NCBI GenBank assembly: GCA_905198575.1
Contig: CAJKDC010000077.1
Span: 1 to 14,198, forward strand
DNA: 14,198 bases
Direction: 5' to 3'
DNA from: an uncultured Bacteroides sp.
Lineage (GTDB): Bacteria > Bacteroidota > Bacteroidia > Bacteroidales > Bacteroidaceae
The notes below the pieces were generated by a model. It had not been told where the DNA came from. It worked only from the letters and a program-made list of their open reading frames with translations, and did no database searches. Below are positions 7,627 to 14,198 of this stretch, one piece after another (the stretch's first letter is position 1; each line of letters begins with the position of its first letter). A program made the position numbers and the translations under genes.

Positions 7627-8397
7627 TTGAATACTGAATTGAAAAAATATTGCATGATTACATTAAGCTTTCTGGCTTCTTTGCTGGGAAGTAGTAATGT
7701 GTATGCCCAAGCGGCTGTTACCACAGATTCGTTGGCACATGTCAGGCAAGATACGACTATTATTGATGCAAAAGAAATAGACCTGCAGAACAAGCAACAG
7801 CTGGAAGCACTGGATATGCATGCCGACACTGCACGCATAACAGCTGATGCCATGAAGCAGGAAAAGTCTGTTTCGAAAACTGGACAGGTTAAACCTCAGT
7901 GGGTCCCGAACCCGAACAAAGCAATATGGCTTTCGCTGGTGATACCCGGAGCCGGTCAGATATACAACCGCAAATATTGGAAACTGCCCATTGTTTATGG
8001 CGGTTTCGTAGGATGTGTATATGCCTTGAACTGGAACAGCCAAATGTATAATGACTATACGCAAGCTTATCTGGACATTATGGACGACAACCCCAATACC
8101 AACAGTTTCGAAGATTTTATCGGAAGAGGGGTTACCATTACAGAAAGTAACCTGGCTGAATATCAGGAACGATTTAAAAGCAGAAAAGATTTATACCGCA
8201 GGCAACGAGATCTTAGTATCATCGCTTTCATCGGAGTATATGTTCTTTCTATTATTGATGCGTATGTAGATGCCGAGTTATCTGATTTCGATATATCAAA
8301 AGACTTGGGACTAAAAATAGAACCTGCTATATTCAATGATATCCGCACAAATAAACCCATCAGTGGAGTAGGATTGCAATGTAGCCTCAACTTTTAA
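7627..8397 (+). CDS. DUF5683 domain membrane protein of unknown function
   Basis: This family is common in Bacteroidota and has no established function. From TTG at 7627 the product is 256 residues. A signal peptide is likely (residues 1-28: KK, then a hydrophobic core MITLSFLASLLGSS, then a VYA-Q cleavage site), followed by a polar, probably periplasmic stretch to about residue 90. The domain core begins PNPNKAIWLSLVIPGAGQIY (94-113) and runs on to NRKYWKLPIVYGG; hydrophobic segments lie near 120-134 and 197-213. The start is uncertain: a TTG at 7639 gives a neater signal peptide, while the first ATG (7654) would lose its positive charges. Eight bases separate it from parB and four from mltD, so all four genes are probably one transcript. 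Confidence 0.8.
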   Translation: MNTELKKYCMITLSFLASLLGSSNVYAQAAVTTDSLAHVRQDTTIIDAKEIDLQNKQQLEALDMHADTARITADAMKQEKSVSKTGQVKPQWVPNPNKAIWLSLVIPGAGQIYNRKYWKLPIVYGGFVGCVYALNWNSQMYNDYTQAYLDIMDDNPNTNSFEDFIGRGVTITESNLAEYQERFKSRKDLYRRQRDLSIIAFIGVYVLSIIDAYVDAELSDFDISKDLGLKIEPAIFNDIRTNKPISGVGLQCSLNF

Positions 8398-8401
8398 TAT
8401 C

Positions 8402-9637
8402 ATGAAGAAAATTTTTACATGCTTGTTTGCACTTATAACCGCTACTTCTATTTTAGCACAAAACAACAAGGAAGAGCAACTGGATTATAAAAGCCTCCCC
8501 CAGGGATTACAGTTAGAAACAGACAGTCTTTATTTGGACTGGATTTCCAAACAATATATCGACTTGGGAGAAAACTGTAAAATGACTCCAAATAATCCGG
8601 AAGTCAGCGATTCTGTATATATGGACCGCCTGCAACGTATCCCGTCTATTATAGAAATGCCGTATAACGAAATTGTACGGCAGTATATTGATATGTATGC
8701 CAGCCGCCTCCGATATAAAGTAGCATTTATGCTTAGTGCAAATAACTTGTATATGCCTTTATTTGAAGAAGCCTTAGACCTAAATGATCTTCCTCAAGAA
8801 TTGCGCTATCTTCCTGTCATCGAATCAGCACTGAGCCCTATGGCTACATCCCGACAAGGTGCTGTAGGACTGTGGCAGTTTATGTTGCATACAGGAAAAG
8901 CCTATGGGTTGAAATACAACAGTTTAGTAGACGAAAGACGCGACCCATATAAGTCAACACAGGCTGCAGCCAGATACCTGAAGGATTTGTACGACATATA
9001 CCACGACTGGAATCTGGTATTGGCGGCCTACAACTGCGGACCTGGAACGATCAACAAGGCTATCAGACGTTCTGGGGGCGAAAAAGATTTTTGGGCTCTG
9101 TACAACTATTTGCCTAAGGAAACACGCAGCTACGTTCCTGCATTTATTGCTGCCAACTATATCATGACTTACTATTGTGATCACGATATCAGTCCAGCCG
9201 AAATGAAAATGCCGGCAGGTACCGATACAATTCAAATTAACAGAAACGTACATCTGCAGCAAATAGCCGATGTATGCCAGATGAATATCGATGAGTTAAG
9301 AGCCCTGAATCCTCAATACAAAAAAGATATTATCCCAGGTAATACGGAACCTTATGTTTTACGCCTGCCGACCGACTATATCGGTAAATTTATTGACTTG
9401 CAAGACAGTATATACGCATATAAAGAAGATGTTTACAACAATAAGCGGAAAACTGTTAGTGTAAAAGCAGTGAGCAATAATTCATCTAACGGAAAGGCTG
9501 TCTACCATAGAATCCGTAATGGAGAAACACTGGGAGGCATTGCTGCTAAATATGGTGTATCAGTTAGCCAGTTAAGACGCCTGAACGGACTTAAGAACAA
9601 CAATATCAGAGCAGGCAGGTCACTTCGCATCCGATAA
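8402..9637 (+). CDS. mltD: Lytic murein transglycosylase with LysM (MltD-like)
   Basis: This enzyme cleaves the glycan strands of peptidoglycan, forming 1,6-anhydro-muramic ends, in the periplasm. The 411-residue product starts with a signal peptide (MKKIFTCLFALITATSILAQ; no lipobox cysteine at the cleavage site, unlike E. coli MltD). The SLT domain spans about 125-235: PVIESALSPMATS with catalytic Glu141, GAVGLWQFM, then LAAYNCGPGTINKAI. A degenerate LysM-like stretch lies around 280-325 (LQQIADVCQMNIDELRALNP), and a good LysM closes the protein (368-411, including RNGETLGGIAAKYGVS). It is the last gene of the parA-parB-DUF5683 run, four bases after its neighbour, and no clear terminator follows. 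Confidence 0.92.
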   Translation: MKKIFTCLFALITATSILAQNNKEEQLDYKSLPQGLQLETDSLYLDWISKQYIDLGENCKMTPNNPEVSDSVYMDRLQRIPSIIEMPYNEIVRQYIDMYASRLRYKVAFMLSANNLYMPLFEEALDLNDLPQELRYLPVIESALSPMATSRQGAVGLWQFMLHTGKAYGLKYNSLVDERRDPYKSTQAAARYLKDLYDIYHDWNLVLAAYNCGPGTINKAIRRSGGEKDFWALYNYLPKETRSYVPAFIAANYIMTYYCDHDISPAEMKMPAGTDTIQINRNVHLQQIADVCQMNIDELRALNPQYKKDIIPGNTEPYVLRLPTDYIGKFIDLQDSIYAYKEDVYNNKRKTVSVKAVSNNSSNGKAVYHRIRNGETLGGIAAKYGVSVSQLRRLNGLKNNNIRAGRSLRIR

Positions 9638-9672
9638 ACAATCCATAATCTGTGAAACTTTTTCCGCTATGC

Positions 9673-9702
9673 TTGTATAGTTCTGTTTTTTTGTTACTTT
9701 TG
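9673..9702 (+). promoter_or_regulatory. Promoter of rel
   Basis: TTG (9673-9675) and TACTTTTG (9695-9702) are separated by 19 bases, the standard architecture of the Bacteroidota promoter. It lies 27 bases before the rel ATG, giving a short leader. This shows that rel can be expressed apart from the upstream parA-mltD group. Confidence 0.7.
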
Positions 9703-9717
9703 CATTATACGTAAATT

Positions 9718-9723
9718 GGAGGG
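9718..9723 (+). promoter_or_regulatory. Strong Shine-Dalgarno of rel
   Basis: GGAGGG lies six bases before the ATG at 9730 and fixes that start. The other genes whose upstream regions I inspected (rsfS, ftsH, parB, alaS) have A/T-rich leaders without such a purine run, so this site is unusual here. Confidence 0.65.
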
Positions 9724-9729
9724 AATTAT

Positions 9730-11997
9730 ATGACTGATGAAAAACATACCCCGGAACAGGCTGAAGAGGAATTGATTAACAGTGCTTTCCAAGAATTGTT
9801 GGATCGCTATCTGGCAAGCAAGCATCGGAAAAAAGTGGACATCATAACGAAAGCGTTCAACTTTGCCAAACAAGCTCACAAAGGTGTACGCAGACGCTCG
9901 GGCGAACCATATATACTTCATCCGATTGCAGTTGCACGCATTGCATGCTGTGAAATCGGTTTAGGCTCTACATCTATCTGTGCAGCTTTATTGCACGATG
10001 TTGTGGAAGATACCGACTATACGGTAGAGGATATTGAAAATCTGTTCGGACCTAAAATAGCTCAGATAGTAGATGGATTGACTAAAATTTCCGGAGGTAT
10101 TTTTGGTGACAGAGCTTCTGCTCAGGCAGAAAACTTCAAAAAATTGCTGCTAACCATGAATGATGACATTCGGGTCATCTTGATTAAAATAGCAGACCGA
10201 CTACACAATATGCGGACGTTAGGGTCCATGCTTCCCAGCAAACAATATAAGATTGCTGGAGAAACGCTCTATATATATGCCCCACTAGCCAACCGCCTTG
10301 GCCTGAATAAGATTAAGACAGAGCTGGAAGACCTCAGTTTCAAATATGAGCACCCAGAGACCTATGCACAAATTCAGCAAAAGCTAGAATCTACCCAAGC
10401 TGAACGGGACAACCTGTTTCAGGAATTTACAGCTCCTATTCGGGAAAAGCTGGACAAGATGGGTATAAAATATCGTATCTTGGCACGTGTTAAATCGCCT
10501 TATTCCATTTGGAATAAAATGCAAAACAAACACATCACCTTCGAAGAAATATACGATATTTTAGCCGTACGAATTATATTTACTCCTAAAACAGAAGAAG
10601 AGGAACTCAATGACTGTTTTGGAATATACGTTGCTGTATCCAAAATATATAAACCGCATCCTGACCGGTTGCGCGACTGGGTAAGTCATCCTAAAGCGAA
10701 TGGATACCAGGCACTGCATGTAACCTTGATGAGCAATAAAGGCCAGTGGATAGAAGTGCAGATTCGCAGTGAACGCATGAATGATGTGGCTGAGCAAGGA
10801 TTTGCCGCACACTGGAAATATAAAGCTGGAGGTGGAAGCGAAGATGAAGGTGAACTTTCCAAATGGTTGAAGACCATCAAAGAAATTCTGGAAGATCCTC
10901 AACCGGATGCCATTGATTTTCTTGATACCATCAAATTGAATCTTTTTGCATCTGAAATATTCGTATTTACTCCTAAGGGAGAAATCAAAACCATGCCACA
11001 AAACTGTACAGCACTGGATTTTGCTTTCTCTATCCATACTTTCTTGGGAAGCCATTGTATTGGAGCAAAAGTAAACCATAAGCTGGTACCTCTAAGCCAC
11101 AAACTTCAAAGTGGAGATCAGGTCGAGATTTTGACTTCAAAATCACAACATGTACAGCCGTCATGGATAAACTTTGCAACGACAGCCAAAGCTAAAGCTA
11201 AAATCCTGGCTATTCTGAAACGTGAGCGTAGAGAGAAACAGCAGATTGGTGAGGATATGCTCCACGAGTTCCTGCAAAAGGAAGGACTTGCTTATTCTGA
11301 TGAAAATATACAGAAGCTCTGTAAATTGCATAATCAGAAAAATGTAGATGAACTGACCACCAATATCGGACAAAAAGTTATCATTCTAGGAGATGCAGAC
11401 AAAAATGAGCTGAAAGAAAAACCGACACAGGCTAACTGGAAAAAATATATATCTTTTGCTTTTGGCGGCAGTAAGAATGATAAAGAAAAAGAGCAGGAAA
11501 AAGCACCGGCACCTAAAATTGACAGCAAGAAAGTTGTAAAGATTACCCCTGATGCCATTCAGAAAAATTACATCATAGCCGACTGCTGTAAGCCGATTCC
11601 CGGTGATGACGTATTGGGCTACATTGACGACAATAACCGAATTGTCATCCACAAACGTCAATGTCCGGTAGCAACTCAACTGAAAAGCAGCTTTGGAAAC
11701 AGATTGCTGGCTGTACAGTGGGAAATTGGTAAAGCACTCAACTTCCCTGTAAATGTATATATTAAAGGTATAGACAGAATTGGGCTGTTGAATCAGGTAA
11801 CTGAAATAATCTCGGGCCAGCTCAATGTAAACATCCATAAGCTGAATATCGAATCGAACGAAGGCATTTTTGAAGGACGAATCCAGCTTTTCGTCCATGA
11901 CGTAGATGATGTAAAAGCTATTTGCACCAATCTCAGCAAAATAGAAAATATAAAAAGAGTAACCCGAATCGAAAACTTCAACGATTCCGTATTATAA
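9730..11997 (+). CDS. Bifunctional (p)ppGpp synthetase/hydrolase (long Rel/SpoT type)
   Basis: The enzyme makes (p)ppGpp from ATP and GTP/GDP on starvation and hydrolyses it again, setting the stringent response. The 755-residue product has the full long-RSH layout. The HD hydrolase is intact: His64, His89-Asp90 followed by Glu93-Asp94, and Asp156 in IADRLHNMR. The synthetase domain has Asp276 in IYDILAVRI and Glu342 in WIEVQIRSE. Between them is RLRD (313-316), nearer the RxKD motif of bifunctional enzymes than the ExDD of RelA. TGS covers about 408-468, a Lys/Glu-rich linker about 578-602, a zinc-finger-like CC motif Cys619-Cys620 with His641 and Cys645, and an ACT domain about 672-750. It has its own promoter and Shine-Dalgarno. 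Annotations name such genes relA, spoT or rel; both activities are expected. Confidence 0.95.
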   Translation: MTDEKHTPEQAEEELINSAFQELLDRYLASKHRKKVDIITKAFNFAKQAHKGVRRRSGEPYILHPIAVARIACCEIGLGSTSICAALLHDVVEDTDYTVEDIENLFGPKIAQIVDGLTKISGGIFGDRASAQAENFKKLLLTMNDDIRVILIKIADRLHNMRTLGSMLPSKQYKIAGETLYIYAPLANRLGLNKIKTELEDLSFKYEHPETYAQIQQKLESTQAERDNLFQEFTAPIREKLDKMGIKYRILARVKSPYSIWNKMQNKHITFEEIYDILAVRIIFTPKTEEEELNDCFGIYVAVSKIYKPHPDRLRDWVSHPKANGYQALHVTLMSNKGQWIEVQIRSERMNDVAEQGFAAHWKYKAGGGSEDEGELSKWLKTIKEILEDPQPDAIDFLDTIKLNLFASEIFVFTPKGEIKTMPQNCTALDFAFSIHTFLGSHCIGAKVNHKLVPLSHKLQSGDQVEILTSKSQHVQPSWINFATTAKAKAKILAILKRERREKQQIGEDMLHEFLQKEGLAYSDENIQKLCKLHNQKNVDELTTNIGQKVIILGDADKNELKEKPTQANWKKYISFAFGGSKNDKEKEQEKAPAPKIDSKKVVKITPDAIQKNYIIADCCKPIPGDDVLGYIDDNNRIVIHKRQCPVATQLKSSFGNRLLAVQWEIGKALNFPVNVYIKGIDRIGLLNQVTEIISGQLNVNIHKLNIESNEGIFEGRIQLFVHDVDDVKAICTNLSKIENIKRVTRIENFNDSVL

Positions 11998-12010
11998 AAT
12001 CTTATAATGA

Positions 12011-12048
12011 AAACGGGACCCAGACTTATCACAGTCAGAGTCCCGTTT
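12011..12048. terminator. Bidirectional terminator between convergent rel and the MerR-type gene
   Basis: AAACGGGAC (12011-12019) and GTCCCGTTT (12040-12048) are perfect 9-base reverse complements. An inner GACT/AGTC stem (12023-12026 and 12033-12036) can continue the hairpin past a small internal bulge. A/T runs flank both ends. It lies 13 bases after the rel stop and 23 bases from the convergent gene's stop, the same arrangement as the cdsA-lpxB terminator. Confidence 0.8.
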
Positions 12049-12071
12049 ATTATATCTGTCTATTATTTCCA

Positions 12072-12419
12072 TCAAGTAAGGTAGTCCAATTCCTTGCGCA
12101 TATTCACAAGTTCTTCTTTAATATGTTTCAACTTATCGATTACCTCAACTGTACATGCTGCCTTTTCCTTATTCTGTTTCAAGCGCTGTTTAGCTCCAGA
12201 TAAGGTCATGCCTTTCTCCTTCACCAAGTGATAGACCAAGCGAATTGTCTCGATATCTTCTTTTCTGTACTGACGTACATTCCCACTCGTCTTTTTCGGA
12301 GCTATCATTGGGAATTCCTTTTCCCAATAGCGCAACAGCGACTCGTTGACGTTAAACATTTTCGCCACTTCGCTAATCGAATAATACAATTTTAACTCCT
12401 TGTCAACCTTTAAAGCCAT
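12072..12419 (-). CDS. Small MerR-family transcriptional regulator
   Basis: The 115-residue product is a MerR-type winged helix-turn-helix with little else. The helix-turn-helix is YYSISEVAKMFNVNESLLRY (12-31), then WEKEF; the wing carries RQYRKEDIETIRLVY (49-63), and KEKGMTLSGAKQRL (67-80) is the typical second helical pair. Residues 91-112 are a short Leu/Lys/Glu-rich helix suited to dimerisation. No effector domain or metal-binding cysteine array is present (a single Cys at 89), so the signal it senses, if any, cannot be read from sequence. It starts 23 bases after the M23 peptidase gene on the same strand and is probably co-transcribed with it. The target promoters are unknown; MerR proteins usually bind overlong promoter spacers as dimers. 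Confidence 0.9.
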   Translation of the reverse strand: MALKVDKELKLYYSISEVAKMFNVNESLLRYWEKEFPMIAPKKTSGNVRQYRKEDIETIRLVYHLVKEKGMTLSGAKQRLKQNKEKAACTVEVIDKLKHIKEELVNMRKELDYLT

Positions 12420-12442
12420 ATCTTATTGTGTTTATTATAGTA

Positions 12443-13411
12443 TTAATCGAATACTTTTCCATGATTTGCTGCAAGTTGAATCATCTTATCATAATCATCC
12501 GCACTTAAATCCATAAAATAGTAGTTGATTGGATTTACAATCTCCCCCTTCACATGTACTTCATAATGCAAGTGCGGACCTGTACTTTTACCTGTACTTC
12601 CGACCTTACCAATGGTTTCTCCACGAACAACCTTCTGCCCTACTCTGACATCAATCTTAGAGAGATGTGCATAGCGGGTTTCGTAACCGAAACCATGATT
12701 TATGATAATTGTATTTCCATACAAGCCTTCCCATCCGGCCTTAACAACCTTACCATTCCCTGTAGCATATACGGGAGTTCCCTGATGAGCAGAAAAGTCC
12801 ATTCCGCTATGGAACTTGGCCGTTTTATATATCGGGTCAATACGCATTCCATATCCGGAAGCAGTCTGACGCAAATCTTTATTTGATATAGGCTGGATAG
12901 CAGGAATACACTCCAGCATTTCATCTTTATTCTTACATAATTCCACAACCTGATCAAAAGACTTCGACTGAACATACAACTGTCTGGCCAACAAATCCAT
13001 TTTCTGAGTTGTAGCCACTACCAATTTACTGTTAGCCATCCCCATCAAGTCTTCGTAACGGCTGGAACCTCCATAATTCACCTTACGTACATCATCTGCA
13101 ATCGGATCTGCCTGCAATACAACTCGATATAAGTTATCATCACGTTGCTGAATGCTCTGCATTACACTCAGAGCTTCTTCAAGCCGGTGCGATAAAATGG
13201 TGTATTGTGAACGCAACTGCGAGTTTTCCATACGAAGGTCTTTTTCGGAAGGAGAACCAAAAAGCAACAACAAAACAATAAAAAAACCGGCGCCCAGTCC
13301 CATTCCTACAAAAAGTCGCCTCAGCATACTCAATGCACGCTGACGGATCGTAGGATAAATCCGGTCGTATGTTCTGGTTTTTGGATTGTATATATAGTAT
13401 ACTTTACGCAT
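12443..13411 (-). CDS. M23 (LytM) family peptidoglycan endopeptidase, membrane anchored
   Basis: M23 metallopeptidases cut peptide cross-links in peptidoglycan, or activate amidases when degenerate. This 322-residue protein has a basic cytoplasmic N-terminus, one membrane helix (about 35-52, VGMGLGAGFFIVLLLLFG), and a periplasmic helical, probably coiled-coil region (56-100). A linker follows, then the M23 domain (about 187-297). The zinc and catalytic residues are all present: His201 and Asp205 in HSGMD, His249 in YAHLS, and His280-Leu-His282 in GPHLHYE, so it should be active. The ATG at 13411 gives MRKVYYIYNPKTRTYDRIYP, a soluble leader before the anchor, common in Bacteroidota members of the family. 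It is divergent from alaS and is followed by the MerR-type gene after 23 bases. Confidence 0.93.
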   Translation of the reverse strand: MRKVYYIYNPKTRTYDRIYPTIRQRALSMLRRLFVGMGLGAGFFIVLLLLFGSPSEKDLRMENSQLRSQYTILSHRLEEALSVMQSIQQRDDNLYRVVLQADPIADDVRKVNYGGSSRYEDLMGMANSKLVVATTQKMDLLARQLYVQSKSFDQVVELCKNKDEMLECIPAIQPISNKDLRQTASGYGMRIDPIYKTAKFHSGMDFSAHQGTPVYATGNGKVVKAGWEGLYGNTIIINHGFGYETRYAHLSKIDVRVGQKVVRGETIGKVGSTGKSTGPHLHYEVHVKGEIVNPINYYFMDLSADDYDKMIQLAANHGKVFD

Positions 13412-13461
13412 TCAATGAAAATTTTGAGTAATTTAAGGTACATAACATCAATATTTTGCAC

Positions 13462-13469
13462 CAAACATA
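13462..13469 (-). promoter_or_regulatory. Possible -7 element for the M23 peptidase gene
   Basis: On the minus strand TATGTTTG matches TAnnTTTG exactly and lies about 50 bases before the ATG at 13411. No TTG-type -33 element is visible at the right distance, so the call rests on one motif and position. Confidence 0.38.
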
Positions 13470-13492
13470 CGGACAAAAATAATAAAACCGAT

Positions 13493-13500
13493 TATCTTTG
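13493..13500 (+). promoter_or_regulatory. -7 element for alaS
   Basis: TATCTTTG is an exact match to TAnnTTTG, 43 bases before the alaS ATG. No clear -33 element is seen. It falls where the -33 region of the divergent M23 promoter would be, so the two promoters may share or compete for DNA. Confidence 0.5.
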
Positions 13501-13543
13501 CAAATCAATTTTTAGAATATTAACTACAAGACAATATAACAAT

Positions 13544-14198
13544 ATGTTGACAGCAAATGAAATCCGAGACTCGTTTGTAAAGTTCTTCGAGTCAAAAGGA
13601 CATCAGATTGTGCCTTCGGCACCTATGGTTATCAAAGATGACCCAACATTGATGTTCACCAACGCCGGTATGAACCAGTTTAAGGATATTATCCTGGGTA
13701 ACCACCCGGCTAAATATACCCGAGTAACCGATTCACAGAAATGTCTGCGCGTAAGCGGTAAGCACAACGACTTAGAAGAAGTAGGCCACGACACTTACCA
13801 TCATACCATGTTCGAAATGCTGGGTAACTGGTCATTCGGTGATTACTTCAAAAAAGAAGCAATCAGCTGGGCATACGAATACCTGGTAAACATTCTGAAA
13901 CTTGACCCTAAAGATTTATATGTAACTGTTTTCGAAGGCAGTCCCAATGAAGGTCTTTCACGCGATGATGAAGCAGCAGGCTACTGGGCACAGTATTTCC
14001 CTGAAGATCATATCATCAACGGAAACAAGCATGACAATTTCTGGGAAATGGGTGATACAGGTCCTTGTGGTCCTTGCTCTGAAATCCACATCGACTCTCG
14101 CTCTGCTGAAGAAAAAGCAGCTATTCCAGGAAATCAGCTGGTAAACAAAGATCATCCGCAGGTTATCGAAATCTGGAACCTGGTGTTCATGCAGTACA
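13544..14198 (+). CDS. alaS: Alanine--tRNA ligase, N-terminal part, cut by the window's right edge
   Basis: AlaRS charges tRNA-Ala with alanine in the cytoplasm. Only the first 218 codons are in the window; the full protein is usually about 870 residues. The visible part is the start of the class II catalytic core. Landmarks in order are LTANEIRDSFVKFFESKGH at the N-terminus, FTNAGMNQFKDI, then KCLRVSGKHNDLEEVG, the TMFEMLGNWSFGDYFK block, and the MGDTGPCGPCSEIH motif before the edge. The ATG at 13544 gives the family's usual beginning and fits a -7 element 43 bases upstream. The editing and C-Ala domains lie off the window, so their integrity cannot be judged. It is transcribed away from the M23 peptidase gene. 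Confidence 0.96.
   Translation, partial: MLTANEIRDSFVKFFESKGHQIVPSAPMVIKDDPTLMFTNAGMNQFKDIILGNHPAKYTRVTDSQKCLRVSGKHNDLEEVGHDTYHHTMFEMLGNWSFGDYFKKEAISWAYEYLVNILKLDPKDLYVTVFEGSPNEGLSRDDEAAGYWAQYFPEDHIINGNKHDNFWEMGDTGPCGPCSEIHIDSRSAEEKAAIPGNQLVNKDHPQVIEIWNLVFMQY

Noticed and set aside
10561..11079. 172-residue minus-strand frame inside rel (also 11386-11898 minus and 4327-4659 plus inside lpxB)
   Set aside because: They are fully antisense to strongly conserved genes and show no recognisable domain or own promoter.

Overview
The window is ordinary core chromosome from a member of the Bacteroidales, most likely Bacteroides or Phocaeicola. The support is the protein set (DUF5683 next to ParAB, one bifunctional long Rel, an MltD-type transglycosylase with LysM), the near absence of Shine-Dalgarno sequences, and repeated promoter elements of the Bacteroidota form TAnnTTTG. 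No mobile element, CRISPR array, prophage or defence island is visible.

Layout, left to right. A partial tRNA-Gln(CTG) runs off the left edge on the minus strand, with a good promoter behind it. Divergent from it is a plus-strand cluster rsfS-ftsH-cdsA (ribosome silencing, membrane protease, CDP-diacylglycerol synthesis); a long hairpin sits between ftsH and cdsA. A 12-bp-stem terminator separates cdsA from the convergent minus-strand pair surE-lpxB, whose reading frames overlap by four bases (ATGA). The 294-base gap between surE and parA carries divergent promoter candidates and two closely spaced DnaA-box-like sequences. Then comes a tightly packed plus-strand run parA-parB-DUF5683-mltD with gaps of 4 to 8 bases. 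The long Rel ((p)ppGpp synthetase/hydrolase) follows with its own clear promoter and the only strong Shine-Dalgarno in the window. A second bidirectional terminator separates rel from a minus-strand pair (M23 peptidase, then a small MerR-type regulator). The right edge holds the first 218 codons of alaS, divergent from the M23 gene.

Functionally the window groups envelope building (CdsA, LpxB, MltD, M23 peptidase), chromosome partition (ParA, ParB), and growth or stress control (RsfS, FtsH, Rel). I did not find evidence of an undescribed system. The points most worth a second look are the ftsH-cdsA hairpin, the paired DnaA-box-like sites in front of parAB, and the uncharacterised DUF5683 membrane protein locked between parB and mltD.
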